Of a stretch of 64,000 bases of DNA, positions 12,901 to 27,800 are shown piece after piece. The notes below the pieces were generated by a model. That model was given only the letters and a program-made list of their open reading frames with translations. It did no database searches and was not told where the DNA came from. Every line of letters begins with the position of its first letter. Positions within the stretch are counted from its first letter, which is position 1. The DNA comes from Manis javanica (lineage: Eukaryota > Chordata > Mammalia > Pholidota > Manidae), in the NCBI RefSeq assembly GCF_040802235.1, contig NC_133165.1, positions 15,905,623 to 15,969,622 of the forward strand, read 5' to 3'. Both the position numbers and the translations under genes were made by a program.

Positions 12901-15836
12901 ATGACCATCAGCACTAAAAGGGCACATCTGGAAAAAAATAGTCAATGAGACTATGCTATTTCTCCACCCAAAAAAATATTGCCTCACAAAACAGAACAAA
13001 GTTCACTTTTCCTAGAGACTATTATCTCCTACATAATTAAAAGTATGAATAATCTTGTTAAAAAATTGTATCAGATTCAAAAATCTACCGGACTCTGCTC
13101 TGAAAGAATAAGGAATTGAGAGAGCAAGACTGAAGAATCCTAGGTGCTGCGATATGTACGGAGTTTTGTGGTGGTCTGTGCTCAGCGAAGCTAAGACCAA
13201 TTTAACGTAGGCCAGCACGCATTAAAAAATGAATGACAGCTAAATCTGTCTGCATGTTTAAGAAAGAGAAAATTGGCCAACCTCTGATTGATTGGTCTAT
13301 TCATCCATATTGAAAGAGAGGCAGATCAAATTATTTTTCAATCATCTTTTGATCTGCATATTAAAACCCCAAAAAAGCAGAATGCCCTGAGATAGCATTG
13401 TCAGGGGAGATCAAAACTATTTGGAACAACATATATAAGTCAAAGTGGCAAACTGAGGAAACAGAGCCTTAATGTATACATAAAAATAAAACATTCACCA
13501 GAATAAATAAGCCACAAAAGCAAAATGTGTATACGAAAACATGTTAGTTATTGTCTAATTATATGATACAACAAATTCCCTTAGATACAACAAAGTACAA
13601 ACCATTTTGCATTCAGTCTCATTGAAAGGGGGACAGACCATACTGTAGTTCAGAATCATTGTCCCCTCATCAGTCTTAACACATTCATATGTGATACAGT
13701 TATAGTGCCAGGTACTCCCCTCCTAAAAATAAAACAGAAAGTTACTGATTTCCTTATTAAAAATCTGCTGGGTTTCTTAAGAAGAACATTTCCTGTCCTA
13801 CTGAATCAAAAGTCATATCAGGATGCAGAGAGCTTCCTGTGACATAAATACCCATCTGGAAATATCCCCAAGTTTATCTAAAATGATTAAAAATACATGT
13901 ACGTTGTGTGCGTGCATGTGTGTATATGCATGTTTGGTTTCATGCTAGCACTGAGGTGTAAGTGTGAAATAAAGCAATAGGGAGGAAAGAAGTGAATAGG
14001 TGTCTGTTTCCACTATGAAATTAATTATCCAATTTGGCCAAATGTCAAAGGTCTGGCTCTAATATTCCCTCACTAATTAAAAAACAACAAATCATATTAC
14101 TTAGTACACCTCCTTTCTTGAGGTTTGTTTATTCTTCCTTCCACTCCCTTAACACCAAAAAATTTAAAGAATCTTTGGATGACAGTGATTATTGACTTAT
14201 GACTCTAGTCTTCCATACCTTATGGTTATTTTAAAAGTTATTCTCATTCTTTTAACAAACTGTTAAACATAATAACTTCATTTCTTATTTCAGAATTCCT
14301 ATTTAGAGAAGAAGTCAGTTGAAGAATAATTATTATATAATTATTAGGCTGTAATTGATATATATTTTTATTTTATAACCTGCATTTTAAAATGCTAATC
14401 CAACTCTGGCTTGAAGATTCCTTGTTGACCAGTAAAGAATTCTGAGGAATTTCCTTTTCTCTAGATTCTATTTTAACTTATGAATTTATCTTCATGTCTT
14501 CTATGAACCTCAACTGGAAAAGATTTACAAGCCAAGGTCTAAAAGAAGATAAAATATTCCAACTCAAATAGTAATTATAATAATCAATTCAAATAGTATT
14601 ATCTGAATTACCTGAAATAAAAAATTAGCTGTTCTACAGGAGTTAGAATTCTAGTAACTGAAGTTTATCTTTGAAAGAGCCAAGAGTTAACAATCTTGGC
14701 ATATATGTACCTATAGTGCATTACTTGTTATGTTCTCAAAAAATACTCAGAACATAATTAAATCTTTTATTTAAACTTCAAGGCTATCACTATGAAGTAC
14801 TAATTAAGTACACCAATGGTTCCTGGGTTATTGACATTTATACAGTTTATGGTGCTCTTTTACTAAAGTCCCCAAATTACTATGTTTTAAAAAATAGTCT
14901 CTGATTCCTTTTCTCTCACTGATACCTATGTCTACATCATTCTATAAGCTTCTGTTTTCAAAATGCCTTATTTAAATAAATGCATCATAAAACAGAAATA
15001 TTGCTAGAATAAAACAGGTAAACAGTAACAACACTATTTAGATCAATAACAATGTTTTGTACATAATGTGAAACAATAGGCTATGGCACAAGAAGATAAT
15101 TGTTCATCTTTCTTATTTAATAAAATGCAAAAAATGAAATCTGATTTTCTTTTGGGTCGGTAAAGAATCCCATGTAATTAACAACATAAGAAATAAGACC
15201 TCCAGATAATTAAAGTATTAGTGGAAAAAACTTAAGGCTGGCAATACATTGGTACTACCTCCAGGTAATGTAAATTATAAACTTGATTTGTGACCCTCCT
15301 AGATCTGATAACATCACTGACAACAGCATTTAAATTACAAAATTCCCTTCTTCTAGGGAAGGAGAAGTTCAGTCTGCACACCCCTGTAGAATTATTATGA
15401 GTTAATGGAAGAATTCTGAATAATTATTTTGGTTTTGGTGGGAAGCTGTGGTGTAGCTTTAACAACTCTTAGGATCTTCTTTTTTGTTGTTGTTATTGGC
15501 AAATATTCTAAATCTTTTCTCTTATTTGCTCTCTGAAATCTTCAATACCTGAAATAATAAAGTGCTAACATTTTGAAATTCAGATTTCTATTAAAATCCC
15601 TCAGTTCAAATGAGTGGATAAAATAATATTGTTTTCTCCTTTGTTCTAATGATTGGAAATCAGCATGTCTCACATCTGGAAAAAATAAAATGAGGATCTA
15701 TGATAAAATATTTTGAGAAACAAGTTAAACATCTTTACAAAAGGAATGATCAGATACTTTAAAATGTAGCAAATCTAACTATGTGTCATGTGTTGTGAGT
15801 GTGCTGTATATGGGTGTATTTACTGCATATAGAACC

Positions 15837-15872
<36 letters not shown>

Positions 15873-18800
15873 CTTTTTCAAACTTACCTGACTTAACAAA
15901 TGTTTTCAGAAAATAGCAGAGAGCTCCCCTCCAAAGAACTTATTTTAGGAACTAAGGAATTCATACCTCATGTATAATTGATGTTCCATTTTCCATTTGA
16001 AATTTGCAGGATATGTTTTTGCAAGTACCACAACAGTCAAAATCACTTGAAGATGGAGTATATACCTGGTGCTGGGTATCATGATAATATATTGAATTAG
16101 CCACACACCATTAACAATGCTTTTTATGAAGTTTGTAGAAGTGCTTCTGATATAATTCTGTGTTCTCTCAGAACACCTGTAAGCATTTCTAAGGTTGAAT
16201 TTGAGGTACTTCAAATAATAATTGACTTTATATAGCTGTATTAGAAGTGAAGCAAATGCTAACCTTTACATTTAGCAGCAAAGATTCTTCAAGCAGGTAT
16301 AACCACCTAGGGTTAAGCAAACTGTACAGATAAGAAGACTCTTGAAGCCTGAAGCTCAAGTTCATACATAGGAAAAGGAAAATCTGCATTACATAAATAT
16401 ATTATACAATAATAGATTATTTAAAAACTATTCAAGTGTATATTTTTAACTCTGGAGTATTTGCTAGGTCAAATTCTGTAACTGCCATTTGAAGATAATT
16501 AACTCGCCGGAATGATTTATAAAAAATACTTACAACATCACATTCTTTTGAACAATTCACCACTGCAAAATTCAGAGTGTGAAAACCTGTATAGTTATCT
16601 TTGTCTTCCAGACACTCTACTGTGTTACAAAAGTTCCGTTCCAAATCCTTTATCATTGATTGGCCAGGATTCAATACTGATACTTCTTGAAATACACACA
16701 CATCGCCTTTTTCTAAGAAAAGAAAAATAGTTAACAATAAGTACTATATCGAATTTTTTGTAGGTCAATTATTGGAACTTTTATTTAAGTATATGTTTGC
16801 ATTGTGATGTGCAATTTTTTCAAAACCAATGAAGTTTTTTATATATTGCTAATAACTCAAGAGTTTATTTAATAATAAATGTAACACATTTATTCCTTAA
16901 CTGAAAATGAGACTCAAACTCAGTGTAAACTCAACTGCTATTTACTCTTTGAACTTCCTCCAAAAGCTATACTTTATAGCAAATTCCAGAATTTTTGACT
17001 TAAATGATCAAACTACTTGTTATTCCCTCTTCTGGAAAAATAACATGACAATATTGGGGAGTGGATACAGATGGAGGCAAAAGCTAAATTAATATTAGTA
17101 GGTGTCTCCCTCATTTGTGGAGTATAACAGTGAGGCAAAACTGAAGGAACAAAATGGCAGCAGACTCAGAGACTCCAAGAATGAGCTAGCGGTTACCAAA
17201 GGGGAGGGGTGTGGGAGGGCGGGTGGGGAGGGAGGGAGAAGGGGACTGAGGGGTATTATGTTTAGTACAGATGGTGTGGGGGATCACGGGGAGAACAGTG
17301 TATTACAGAGAAGGGACATAGTGGATCTCTGGCAACTTGCTGCACTGATGGACAGTGACTGCATTGGGGTGTGGGTGGGGACTTGATAATATGGGTAAAT
17401 GTAGTAACCGCATGGTTTTTTCATGTGAAACCTTCATAAGAGTGTATATCAATCATACCTTAATAAAAAATTTAAAAAATACAGTAGTAGGTATCTTCTT
17501 GATGTGATTATGAAACATTTCATGGCTTTTAGCTCATTTTGAGAGAAAAATTTAAGTTGAATTGTGTTGTAAAATAAATAATCATGTAAATCCTACTGCA
17601 TGATGAAGGTAGTTGATGCAATGTGTTGCCATATCTCTAAAGGTGGCATATTAGGGTAGGCTAAAACAGTGATGAAGAATTCAGCTCAGAAGATCTTTGT
17701 AAAGGCCTTGCCAACACTAAATTCAAGCCTTGTTGCATATAAAAATGCAAAAAAGTTTCAAGCTGTTGAATAAAAGTTCTATTTTCTATTTACCAACTAA
17801 TACTTAATACAAAGATTTGTTATTTCATAGAAAAGTACCTCTATGCTTTGCACAGTTAACATCATAATAATAAAACATTAAAATATCTCACTGTTGGATA
17901 TCTATGTTTTTAAAAATTAAAAATATATATTAAAAAGAACCCTAGCATCCACTTTAAATTAAAAGAAGCCTCTGAAAAAAATTAATTTTTCTGTCCATTT
18001 ATCAAATTTCTCAGAACATTTAGATATGTTACAAATGAGGAAACTGATATATAATAGTGTATTTTATACTCAAAAACATAAATAACTTAAAACATGCAAT
18101 ATATCTTGAAGGAATGAATTTTAGATTTATTAATAGTGACCAACAGATACTAATAATATTAATCATCATTAAAGTTATAAAAAAATATAGTTACCACAGA
18201 GATATCGTACACATCCACAGTCACTCTGAAACCTAGGGTCTATTGTAGTAAATTCTCCCTAATAGAAATACATGATTATTATTTGACTTTTAAGTCTTAT
18301 TACATGACAACCCTAACAGAAAAACATACAAAATAACATTGTTAGTTACCATATAGCCAGACACATACCAGGTGCTTAATAAATATTTGATAGAGAATAG
18401 GCTTTGATTAACACAGTGGTCATTTAATTAGCAGTCCATGGAAAAAAGTCACAATAAACATTGTGAGGGATCACTTATTCTCTATAAACTTAAATTTCCT
18501 TATCTGCTAAGTGAGTGAAGGTGGATAAGAGGATCGTTACGGTCTGTCCTAACTTTAAAATACTGTTTGATTCTGAGTTTCTAAAGAGCAATTGGAGATA
18601 CAAAAACACTTGCTAGTCCTGGAAACTTGGCTTGGTGGAAATGCTCTTGATCTGTTTCTGTGGGGGTGAGCCAGGTTCTGATGTCCGCACCCTAGCAAAT
18701 CTGCTACAGCATATAAAGCAAGAGCAGAAGAGCAGAGTATAGCGATTAAAAGCAGACGCAGGAACAAGACTGCCCTGGTGTGGCTCCTGGCTGACACCCA

Positions 18801-21800
18801 CATGGTGCTGCATAACATTCGGCTGCCCGCACACTGCTGCGATAACCACCGCTTAAACCTTGACCTGTCAGGAGTGGTAGAGTTCCTCTCTCAAGGGTAG
18901 GACCAGACTCAAAGTTTCCAAAACTGCATTTCAAATGCCAACTTCTCCTGAGTCCATTTAATTTTCATATGGTATCAGTAATAAAACTAATTTGATTCTT
19001 GACGCAAAAAAGAAAAGATTCAAGTAAATTCATAGTAATATATGAAAGACACTCTTCCCTACAAACTAAAAATATCTTAATTTTTATAGTGCTTTACAAG
19101 TAGTACAGTAGTTCCATAAACAGTAACTCATCTGACATTCTATGCCTTTTAATCATACACTGGGATTGGCAATAAAACGTTAGAAATGTGGAGTTCAAAA
19201 ATAATAATAATCAAATTCTCCCACTTTATTAGTTACTCTGAACGATTGGAAAAGGAAGTGTTAAGGGGTTGCACTAATGCTTTTAAGTCACTTGCCCATC
19301 TTTTTTAATAATTAAAGCCACAATGTCCTCTGTGTCTTCTCAAGCTAAGGGTTAAGTCTTCCATTCTTCCCTTCTATACTTAATTCTTCTGAGATTTTAT
19401 CCTCATATTTAGTTACACTTTCATTTGCATAAGTACTCAGTTTCACATAGAGGAAATAACTCCTTGATTGTCCTGCCAATACTGAATATTATATTAAATA
19501 TGGTGGTATTTTTTTCACTCCCAAGCAAGCATCCCTCCCCTTTAAAATAGCAGCAAAGTCACCTTAGGCTGTTTCCACTTTTGGCTGCTATGAGTAGCGT
19601 TACTGTGAACATCCACATATAAGCTTTTGTATGGATGTGTGTTTTCATTTCTCATGGGTATACATACCTAGCAGTGGAATTGCTGCAGCATATGGTGACT
19701 ACATACTTAAACTCCTGAGTAGCTACTAGGCTGTTCTGCAGAGCAGCTGGACCATTGAACTTTCCCACCAGCAGAGTAGGAGAAGTCCAGTCTCTCACAC
19801 CCTTGCCAACATGTATTATTATCTGTCTTTTTAATGGATGTGAACTGTTATCTCACTAGAGTTCTGATTTTCATTTAACTTATACTTAATGATAATAGGG
19901 ATTTTTTCATGTGCCATTGACCCTTGTATACCTTGCCAACGCAATGTTATTGAACAGTAAAAAGGAAAGAAGTACTGATACATCCTACAACACAGAGGAA
20001 CCTTGAAAACCTTATGCTGAATGAAAGGAATTGCAAAAGGCCATATATTATATAATTCCACTTATATGAAATATTCAGGATAGACAATTCTATAAAGAGA
20101 GAAAGTAGACTGGTGACTTTCTAGGGCTGGGCATTTTAGAGGGAAATAAGGAGTGACTGCTAATAGGTACAGAGTTTCTTTTGTGTGATAAAATTGTGCT
20201 ACACCTGGTTATGCTGATGGTTATACAATCCTGTGCACATAATAAAAAACATTGACTTATACACTTCAAATGGCTGAATTGTATAGTGTATGAATTATAT
20301 GTCAATAAGACTTATTAAAAAAAGAAATACTGCAAAGGCCTAACATAGACCTTAGGTTGAAATATATTTGTTGTCTATATGCTAATAAACTGAAAAATAT
20401 ATCACCTTAGGCACTGAAACAACAATTTATCAATCTTTCAGAGTATCAGGAACAATGGATCAGGCCACTGCTTGTGTGGAACCATGAATGTGAAAACTAA
20501 GTCACCACACGTGGAGAGTTACATAGACTCGGCAGGATGTACAACGGTAATGACGCTACTCCTTACGTTCCATGTGCCTCGCATAGCGCTAGTACATAAT
20601 ATAATAGGCACTCAGTAGGTGTTTGGAGCATTAAGTTAATGTTACGTTTTGACTAGTAATTAATAATCAGAGATTGAAAGTTGTTGGTGAAGGAGAGAAC
20701 ATAGGGAAAGGGTATGTGGAGAATGGTAGAAACTCATAAAAAAAAAAATAGAAAGACAACAGGAGAGGGAGGAACAGACAGGAGGGTGTTGGTTGGTGGT
20801 CAAGGCCAAAGCCAAGATAGGTATTAAAGGCACCAAAAGAAAAAAAAGGTGACACCAAACCAAGCTTGAAAAAGGAACATAGAAGCTTCTACCCAAAGAA
20901 ACTTCAAAGGATGCAGAACACAGGAGGCAGGCAATCCCGTGGGAGGAAGGGCTAGGCTTGTATTGCTATGGTGGAAGTCATTCAAATGCCTGGGGAAGTT
21001 GTTACCTCTCTCAGGCCAGCAGGAGAGCTCTGAAGGTGCCTGGGTGCCCGTGGGATCCCAGGATCTCTGCTCTCAGCTGCTCCCTGGCCACCAAAGCGCT
21101 TATGCAGGGACCCAGGACTTTGGGCTCTTGGTGTGCAAGCCTTATACTCTTAAAAGATTTTATAGATTCTCTCTCTTTCCTCCCTCTTTCTCCTGCTTTT
21201 TTTCTTCATCCTCTTCCCCTCCTCTTTCTTAATTTTCTTCTCTCTGCTTCTGTCTGTCTCTCTCACATAAACACACACACACCCACTGACACACATTTGT
21301 AAGATACATTACAAAGGGCCAGTCTTCTGCTATGCCCTCCTAGATTCTACCGGCCCCCTCTTCTTCTATACAGACCCGCCTTTCAAGGTCCTCATTCCTG
21401 AATGGCTGTCCTGGCTCTTGCTGACCTCCTTCCCTCTCATGTCTCACTGCCCTTACTCCACTACACAGAACAGCACAGCCCTCCAACACCGTTTCACCAC
21501 AATGCCCGCACTGTGCGGGACCCTTTACACCTCTCATGATATTAAATCTCTACTGACTCCTCAGGTTAGCACTGTGTCTCTTCAAGTTTCTGGCAGCATG
21601 ATCACACACAATTAGTTTTCAACAAATGGTATTTGAAAAAATAACTGGAAAGAATCAATCAAACCTAAACTCCTCAGTTGTGCATTTAAAGCCCTCCCCA
21701 ATACACCAGCCGAATGGACAGTTCGTCTCTCACTATCACTCCTTCAGCTAGCTTTTCCTCAAGGCAAGAGAGAGGTCACTACCCTTCAACATGCATATCA

Positions 21801-24800
21801 CCTCACCCCTTGTACATTCATTCACATTCATACTAGCCTTGTCTAGAACAGCTCAACTCCTTCCATCCATCATTCTTCCGACCTTTTACTGATGGCCACC
21901 TTCCTTGGAAAGTTTCCCATGACGATCTCCACCTTGTGGTTAACATTCTGAATGTTGAGTTTATTTTGTAATAACAATGATAGTTAATACTCATTAAGCC
22001 CTCTCTGTGCATCAAATACTATCTAAGAATTTGATTTATTTTATTTTGTTCATATGATACAAGTATTGCTATTATTTTTATATTATAGATGAGGAAGGTG
22101 AGGCACAGCTAAAGAGAGACAAAGCCAGGAATAGAAACAAGGTAGTCTCACACTTGCTTTTGTTCTTGTTTCAACTAATGTCTTGGCTACAGTCTGCAAG
22201 GGAAATGAAAAAATTAAGGCAGAGTAGAAAGAACAAAGGAATACACGCAAGTGGTTTGAGTCTTGAAGATCTCGGTCCATCATTTACTGTCTCTCTACTG
22301 ATTTCCTTACTTATAAAATGAGACAAAAGTACTTTGTGAAGATTCAATTAGATAAGGTACTGATCATGTTATCCTGAAGGATTACAATATCATAATTCTA
22401 CTATTTTCTGAGAGAATGTGCATATAATGCATACAATAATAATCAGATGAGAATTTTTATGGAAGTTACTTATACATTCTATGCAAACCATAGATGATAA
22501 TCATTACAGTAAATGTTGGATTAATGGTTTTTTAAAACACAATTTAATTGATATGGCATACAAAAATCTGTCCATAATATATACAACTTGATCTATTTGG
22601 AGATAATTATATATCCATGAAGAGATCACCACAATCCATGCCTTAGACCTATCCAAAAGTCTCCTCCCACTTTCTTATTTATTATTATTATTGTTATTAT
22701 CATTATCACTATTATTATTTTGTGATAAGAATACTTAACAAAAGATTTACCCTCTTGGTAAATTTTTAAGTACAGTGCAATACAGTATTGTTAACTGCAG
22801 CCACTATGCTGTGCGGTAGATCTCTTAAGACTTATTTGTTTTGCATAACTGAAGCTTTTTAACATGCTTTTTAAGCAAAACAATATATCCTAAGAAGGGT
22901 TATATTACCTTAAAATGTGTCTCATTTATTCCCTAGAATAAAATCGTTTTAACCTGGAGTCTGAATGAGCTCTCTAAGGATACACATTGTTTGAGAAGAA
23001 GGAAAAAGAAAATGTGTTTGTAGAAGAAAACATGTCTTCTCTGATAAGTAGGGTCAGGAATGTATTGTCTTTCTCAAGCTTTATAGACATATTATGAAGG
23101 TAAACATTCCAAGATAATAAAGACTTATGAAGCACCATGGACTGCATTAATGGTTAAACAAGTGACAGCAGAGTCATACTTATTATTTCTAAAAATTAAA
23201 TCTTTGGAATTTCTGTAAGGTTTCCATGTTCAGAGATAACTCTTAAGAAGGTACAGTTACATGTCCATGTCCCACCTCCTCTAATAGATGCATCATCAGT
23301 GTACTTTCTTGAAGAGTCACAGGAGAACTCTTTCAATATTGAGATTGTTTTCTCAGTGTTTTGTTTCATTTTAAGATCAGTGTACTTAAGTAGACATAAT
23401 TCTAGTAGATTCAGTCACTGGTAAAAAAAATACCATATTGTACTTTCTTATCTCAAGTAAATATAAAGATTTGACTGCTCACCAACATCAGAGCACATTC
23501 TTTTAATCTACTTCAGTATAATTTAATGGGGATAATTCCATTAACTCTGAGAAGGACTCAGAAATAAGGGGCATAAAGGAAGAATAAACAAATTTAAGTA
23601 ACATGACAAGTAATCAAAATGTGTGTTCTTACCACTTCACAAGTTGGCATAACAAGGTTTTCACAGCTACATTCTAAAAGGTAGAATCAACAAATTGATA
23701 TTGATCAGAATGCATTCATGTGTTGCAATAAAACTTTAAAGTATGAAAATTACTTACCACAATGCCATATTGGACAACACTGACCAGATATATTTTCTTT
23801 CACAAGTTTCATATCTTCTGCACAGTTGAGTAGTGGCATAGGACAAAGTTTTGGCTCACAAACTAAATAGAAAAATTACACGGATAAAGATTAGCTTCTT
23901 GCCAAAGCTAATTCTTACTACCTGCAGTTTGGTTCAGAGCCATTATTGACGTTGGGCATGGGCTCATATCTCCCCAGCACTACTCCTCCCGCCCCCCATT
24001 TGCCGTGTGTTGGTGAGGACAGAACAAGATGGTCTACAGCAAGTACAATGACAGCACAATTGGGACAATCCTAAATCCTATTTAGGAGAAGAGCCCTAAG
24101 AAATGGCAGGTGTGCAAGAAGAGAAAGGACATTGAGAAGATATAGAATCACCTGAATACTTTGAAATTCTAAAATGATGGAAAAAGTCATAGCTAATCTA
24201 TTTTTGGAATTAATGATATTATCCAAGAAGAGATCTTAGAGATATGAAAACATTACATATGTCTATAATATATTTTATATGCTAGAATTCAACTAAGGTC
24301 CGACATAACAGTACAACTAAGATGCATTCAGCTTCTGAAATGTCAGGCATATTTAAATACTTCAAAATATTAAAAAAATACTTACCACAGGAATACTGAG
24401 GACAACAGTAGTCTGTGGTATTAAGATCCACAGTGAGAAATTCCCCATCAGTACATGCTGGAATAGGTGCAGTGCAAGATTCACAAACTAAAGGCAAAAC
24501 AGAAACCGGGAGTCACAGCTGAGCTACAAACAAACTCACGATGAGTTCAGATTAATATACACACACAAAAATCACCATAAAATGTATCATGTTTATTGAA
24601 AGGACAAGGAAAATAAGGCTTTTACAGACAGACTCCCTTGTTTGGTCATAAAAACAATACGACTACCTCAGGACATCTTGCTTTATGCTTTCCAAGCATG
24701 GGACATAGAACACCATCTTAGCAGAAATATAGGGCATTAAGAATTAAAATGTCATTGATGGATTTAAGTTTTCTTAACTCATTACCCTTGGTTATTTCAG

Positions 24801-27800
24801 CTTACGGATGAGCAGCGTAGTACGCACCTGTCCTTTTGGGCTGTTCTGTAACCCTGTCCCAACTTTGAAAACAACTCTCTGAATGACCTTGAGGAAATGT
24901 CCCACCCAGACAGACTTAGAGTGACTCTTACTTAATAAAGGTGTCTCACTTTTGTGGGTAAAAACAACCCACATTAGATGAATCAGAGTATTTTTCTATG
25001 GCATTTGAACCATAAATAGAGGCACACCGGGACAGGAAATGGATGACTTGACTCTTAGTGACCGTCACCTAGAGCAGCTGTTTCTTTCCTTCCCAGGTCT
25101 CAGCTCTTCTGCTTCATTGTGATCCTGTAATATCTTGATCCCCAAAGGCTTCCAGTAATCGGTTATGCTTAAGCTAGCCAGAATCAATCCATTTTTGCCA
25201 TTTGCAAAAGAGCCTTTACTGATACAAAGAAACATTCTGATTTTCATAACATCTGAAACCTACATTAATCAAATTAGTCTTTGATATAATTTACTTGAAA
25301 TAGAAACTAGAGAATTCTTTATTTTTTATTTCCTCAGTTGATCAGATAGTATAGCTCCATATACAGTCATTTCCCAGACACCTTTCATTTGCACCATTCT
25401 CTTTTGACATTATCACATTCATATAAGATATGCAGGAAGTCCTATAATAGCTTAGCAGAGTCCATTATTTAATTGTTTCTTCAAGGAAATCTAGTGCTAA
25501 GTTTTTCTCCAAAAAGAATTAGCGCTGGCCTTATTAAAGAAAAAGCCCAGCTTGACTATATTATCTTGACTATGTTTTGACTGATACATATAATCCTTGA
25601 TAGGGGAAAGTAGTACTATTTTTAATAATTGTCATGAGTCATTTAAATGTCCTTTTTCAACTGTTCTTATTCAGTTCAATTCCTATGTCAGCAGAATATT
25701 GGTTAACATCCATCCCATGAAATTCACTTCGAATAAGAGATTTTCAATAGATCCTCCCTCTTTTTCCAAGAAATTAGTGCATTGAACACTCACTACAGAG
25801 AGGAGAAAAACAGCAAGGCTCTTCCTGTTGACTCTGAATCATGAATTGGTCTTCTCTGCATTCTGGTATTGAAATATTGGGGCATCTGAATGGGTCACAT
25901 TCTGCAGAAACACAAAGATATTTGAAATTTTATACAGAATGAGATGATAAAATAAGTCGACGTATGGCTCAGTTCTCTTTAGAGAAATATATTTACATTT
26001 AGATATATATACATAATCCCAATATATATAATCCCAATGTGTGGAGAGGGGCATTTCCCATACAGCACCAAGCGATTTTCCCAGACACCAGCTGGTGTCT
26101 TACCATTTAACTCAATTCTGTTGCCAGGCACCGAGAGGTAGCATCAGATTCCCCAGGCTAAGGCTTGGTGCTACAAGAGTTCCCACTCCCCTAACTTCAG
26201 ATGCCAGTTGCAAGGCCAGGTTGTTGCCTGTATCCCTGACCAACTGGCTATAAATCAGAGGTTCCCAAAGCCACTTCCTTGGATTTGATTAATTTGCTAC
26301 AGCAGCAATTAGAATTTAGAGAAACATTTTCCTTACTAGATCACTGATTTGTTATAAAAGAATGTGACTCAAGAACAGCTAGATGGAAGAGATGTATAGA
26401 GCAAGGTAGGGGAAGAGCAGGGAGCTACCATGCCTTCTCAGAAGGCACCACTGTCCCCAATCTTGGTGGATTCATGAATCCAGAAGCTCTCCAAACCCTG
26501 TCCTTTTGGGTTTTTATGAAGGCATGATTAGCTAGGCATGATTAATTAAATCGTTGTCCATTGGCAACCCATCCATCCAACCTCCAGACCCTCTCCTCTC
26601 TTTGAAGGACATAGAGACTGCAAGTCCAACCCTCCTGTCACCTGATCAGCTTTCCAGGCAACCAGCCCCATCCTTAGATCACCTACAGGCTTTCCAGAAG
26701 TAACAGAACAAAAGACACTCGTCCCCCAGCATCATTGAGATCATTCTAAGGATTTTAGGAGCTCTGTGCCAAGAACGGGGTTAAAAACCAAATATATATT
26801 TCTTATCATAAATCACAATATGACACCTGCTATTTCCTATATATTTCTGCTAAGATTAAGGTCTTCAAATAGTTAATTATCTAAATACATACATAATATA
26901 TGAATTTAAAATTCACATATACATATATATTTATAACAAAATGGTGGATTTAGGGAAGTTATCTTTAACAAGACAACTCCGTAATCTTTCATAATACATC
27001 ATTTTCTTGCAGACACAAAGAATGAGAATCTAATCCACTTGCGTGAATGAACAGTGAGCCTCACTCTTGTTCCCTAGTTAATGACTCACCGCATTGGTAC
27101 TGTGGGCAGCAAGAAAGAGGGCTGTAGCCAATCATCAATTTTTGACTATATGCACATGTTGGAATAGTAGCTTCACACAAAGTCATATCACATCCTGGAA
27201 ATAAGAAACAGAAGCATTAAAATATCACTGAAAATAACTAAAATCTTGTGCCTCTAACTCAAAGCAGGGAAATGATTCTCACTATGCATGTTTTTACACA
27301 GCAGTTAAACCTGTTCAATTCACAAAATAGGTCATATGAGAAAAGGCAGCAGATTTAGGCTTATTTATTGTCTTTCACCCTTGATTGTCATATGTCAGAG
27401 ATTCCCAGGTCCTTTCTTATCATGTATTACTGAATATTATCCATTGCTAATAGCCAGAGTTTTGCATATGTATTTGCCAAATCAATAAAACCACAATGAG
27501 GCAAAACTTGCTTTGAGAAAATGTAAATGATTTTTATGGCAGTACTTCTGTTGTTATCTCAAACCTTGCATGTTTTTTATACCAAGTATCATGCATACTT
27601 GCTTTTTATACCAAGTATCATGCATATCTGTGCTTTTGCACAGATAATATATTTTGTGCCATCAACTGATTTGGCCTGTATACGTACCACAAACTTCCTT
27701 TGAACAGCAGGTCAACTTATCAGTGATGGCTAGGACAACTTCAGCTTCTCGTTCACAAATGGTCGAGAGCTCTTCATCACAAACAGGTTCAATAGGAACA

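Larger units (their letters stand above)
18259..23632 (-). other. OTOGL: 5.4-kb intron between exons w20 and w21
   Basis: Holds MIR pieces, a twin-primed L1, CT/CA-rich low complexity, L2 and MIR remnants, and an antisense L1 3' UTR. No further cysteine-rich exon was seen, and the phases on both sides join directly. 22870-23630 has nothing recognised. Confidence 0.65.

Noticed and set aside
18555..18934. Three overlapping minus-strand open frames with a hydrophobic stretch.
   Set aside because: Lies on a MIR and possible hAT remnant; no exon phase or domain fit to OTOGL.
20660..21302. Several overlapping open frames on both strands (78-114 codons), some hydrophobic or Ser/Leu-rich.
   Set aside because: Produced by purine/pyrimidine-rich low-complexity sequence, not by a gene.
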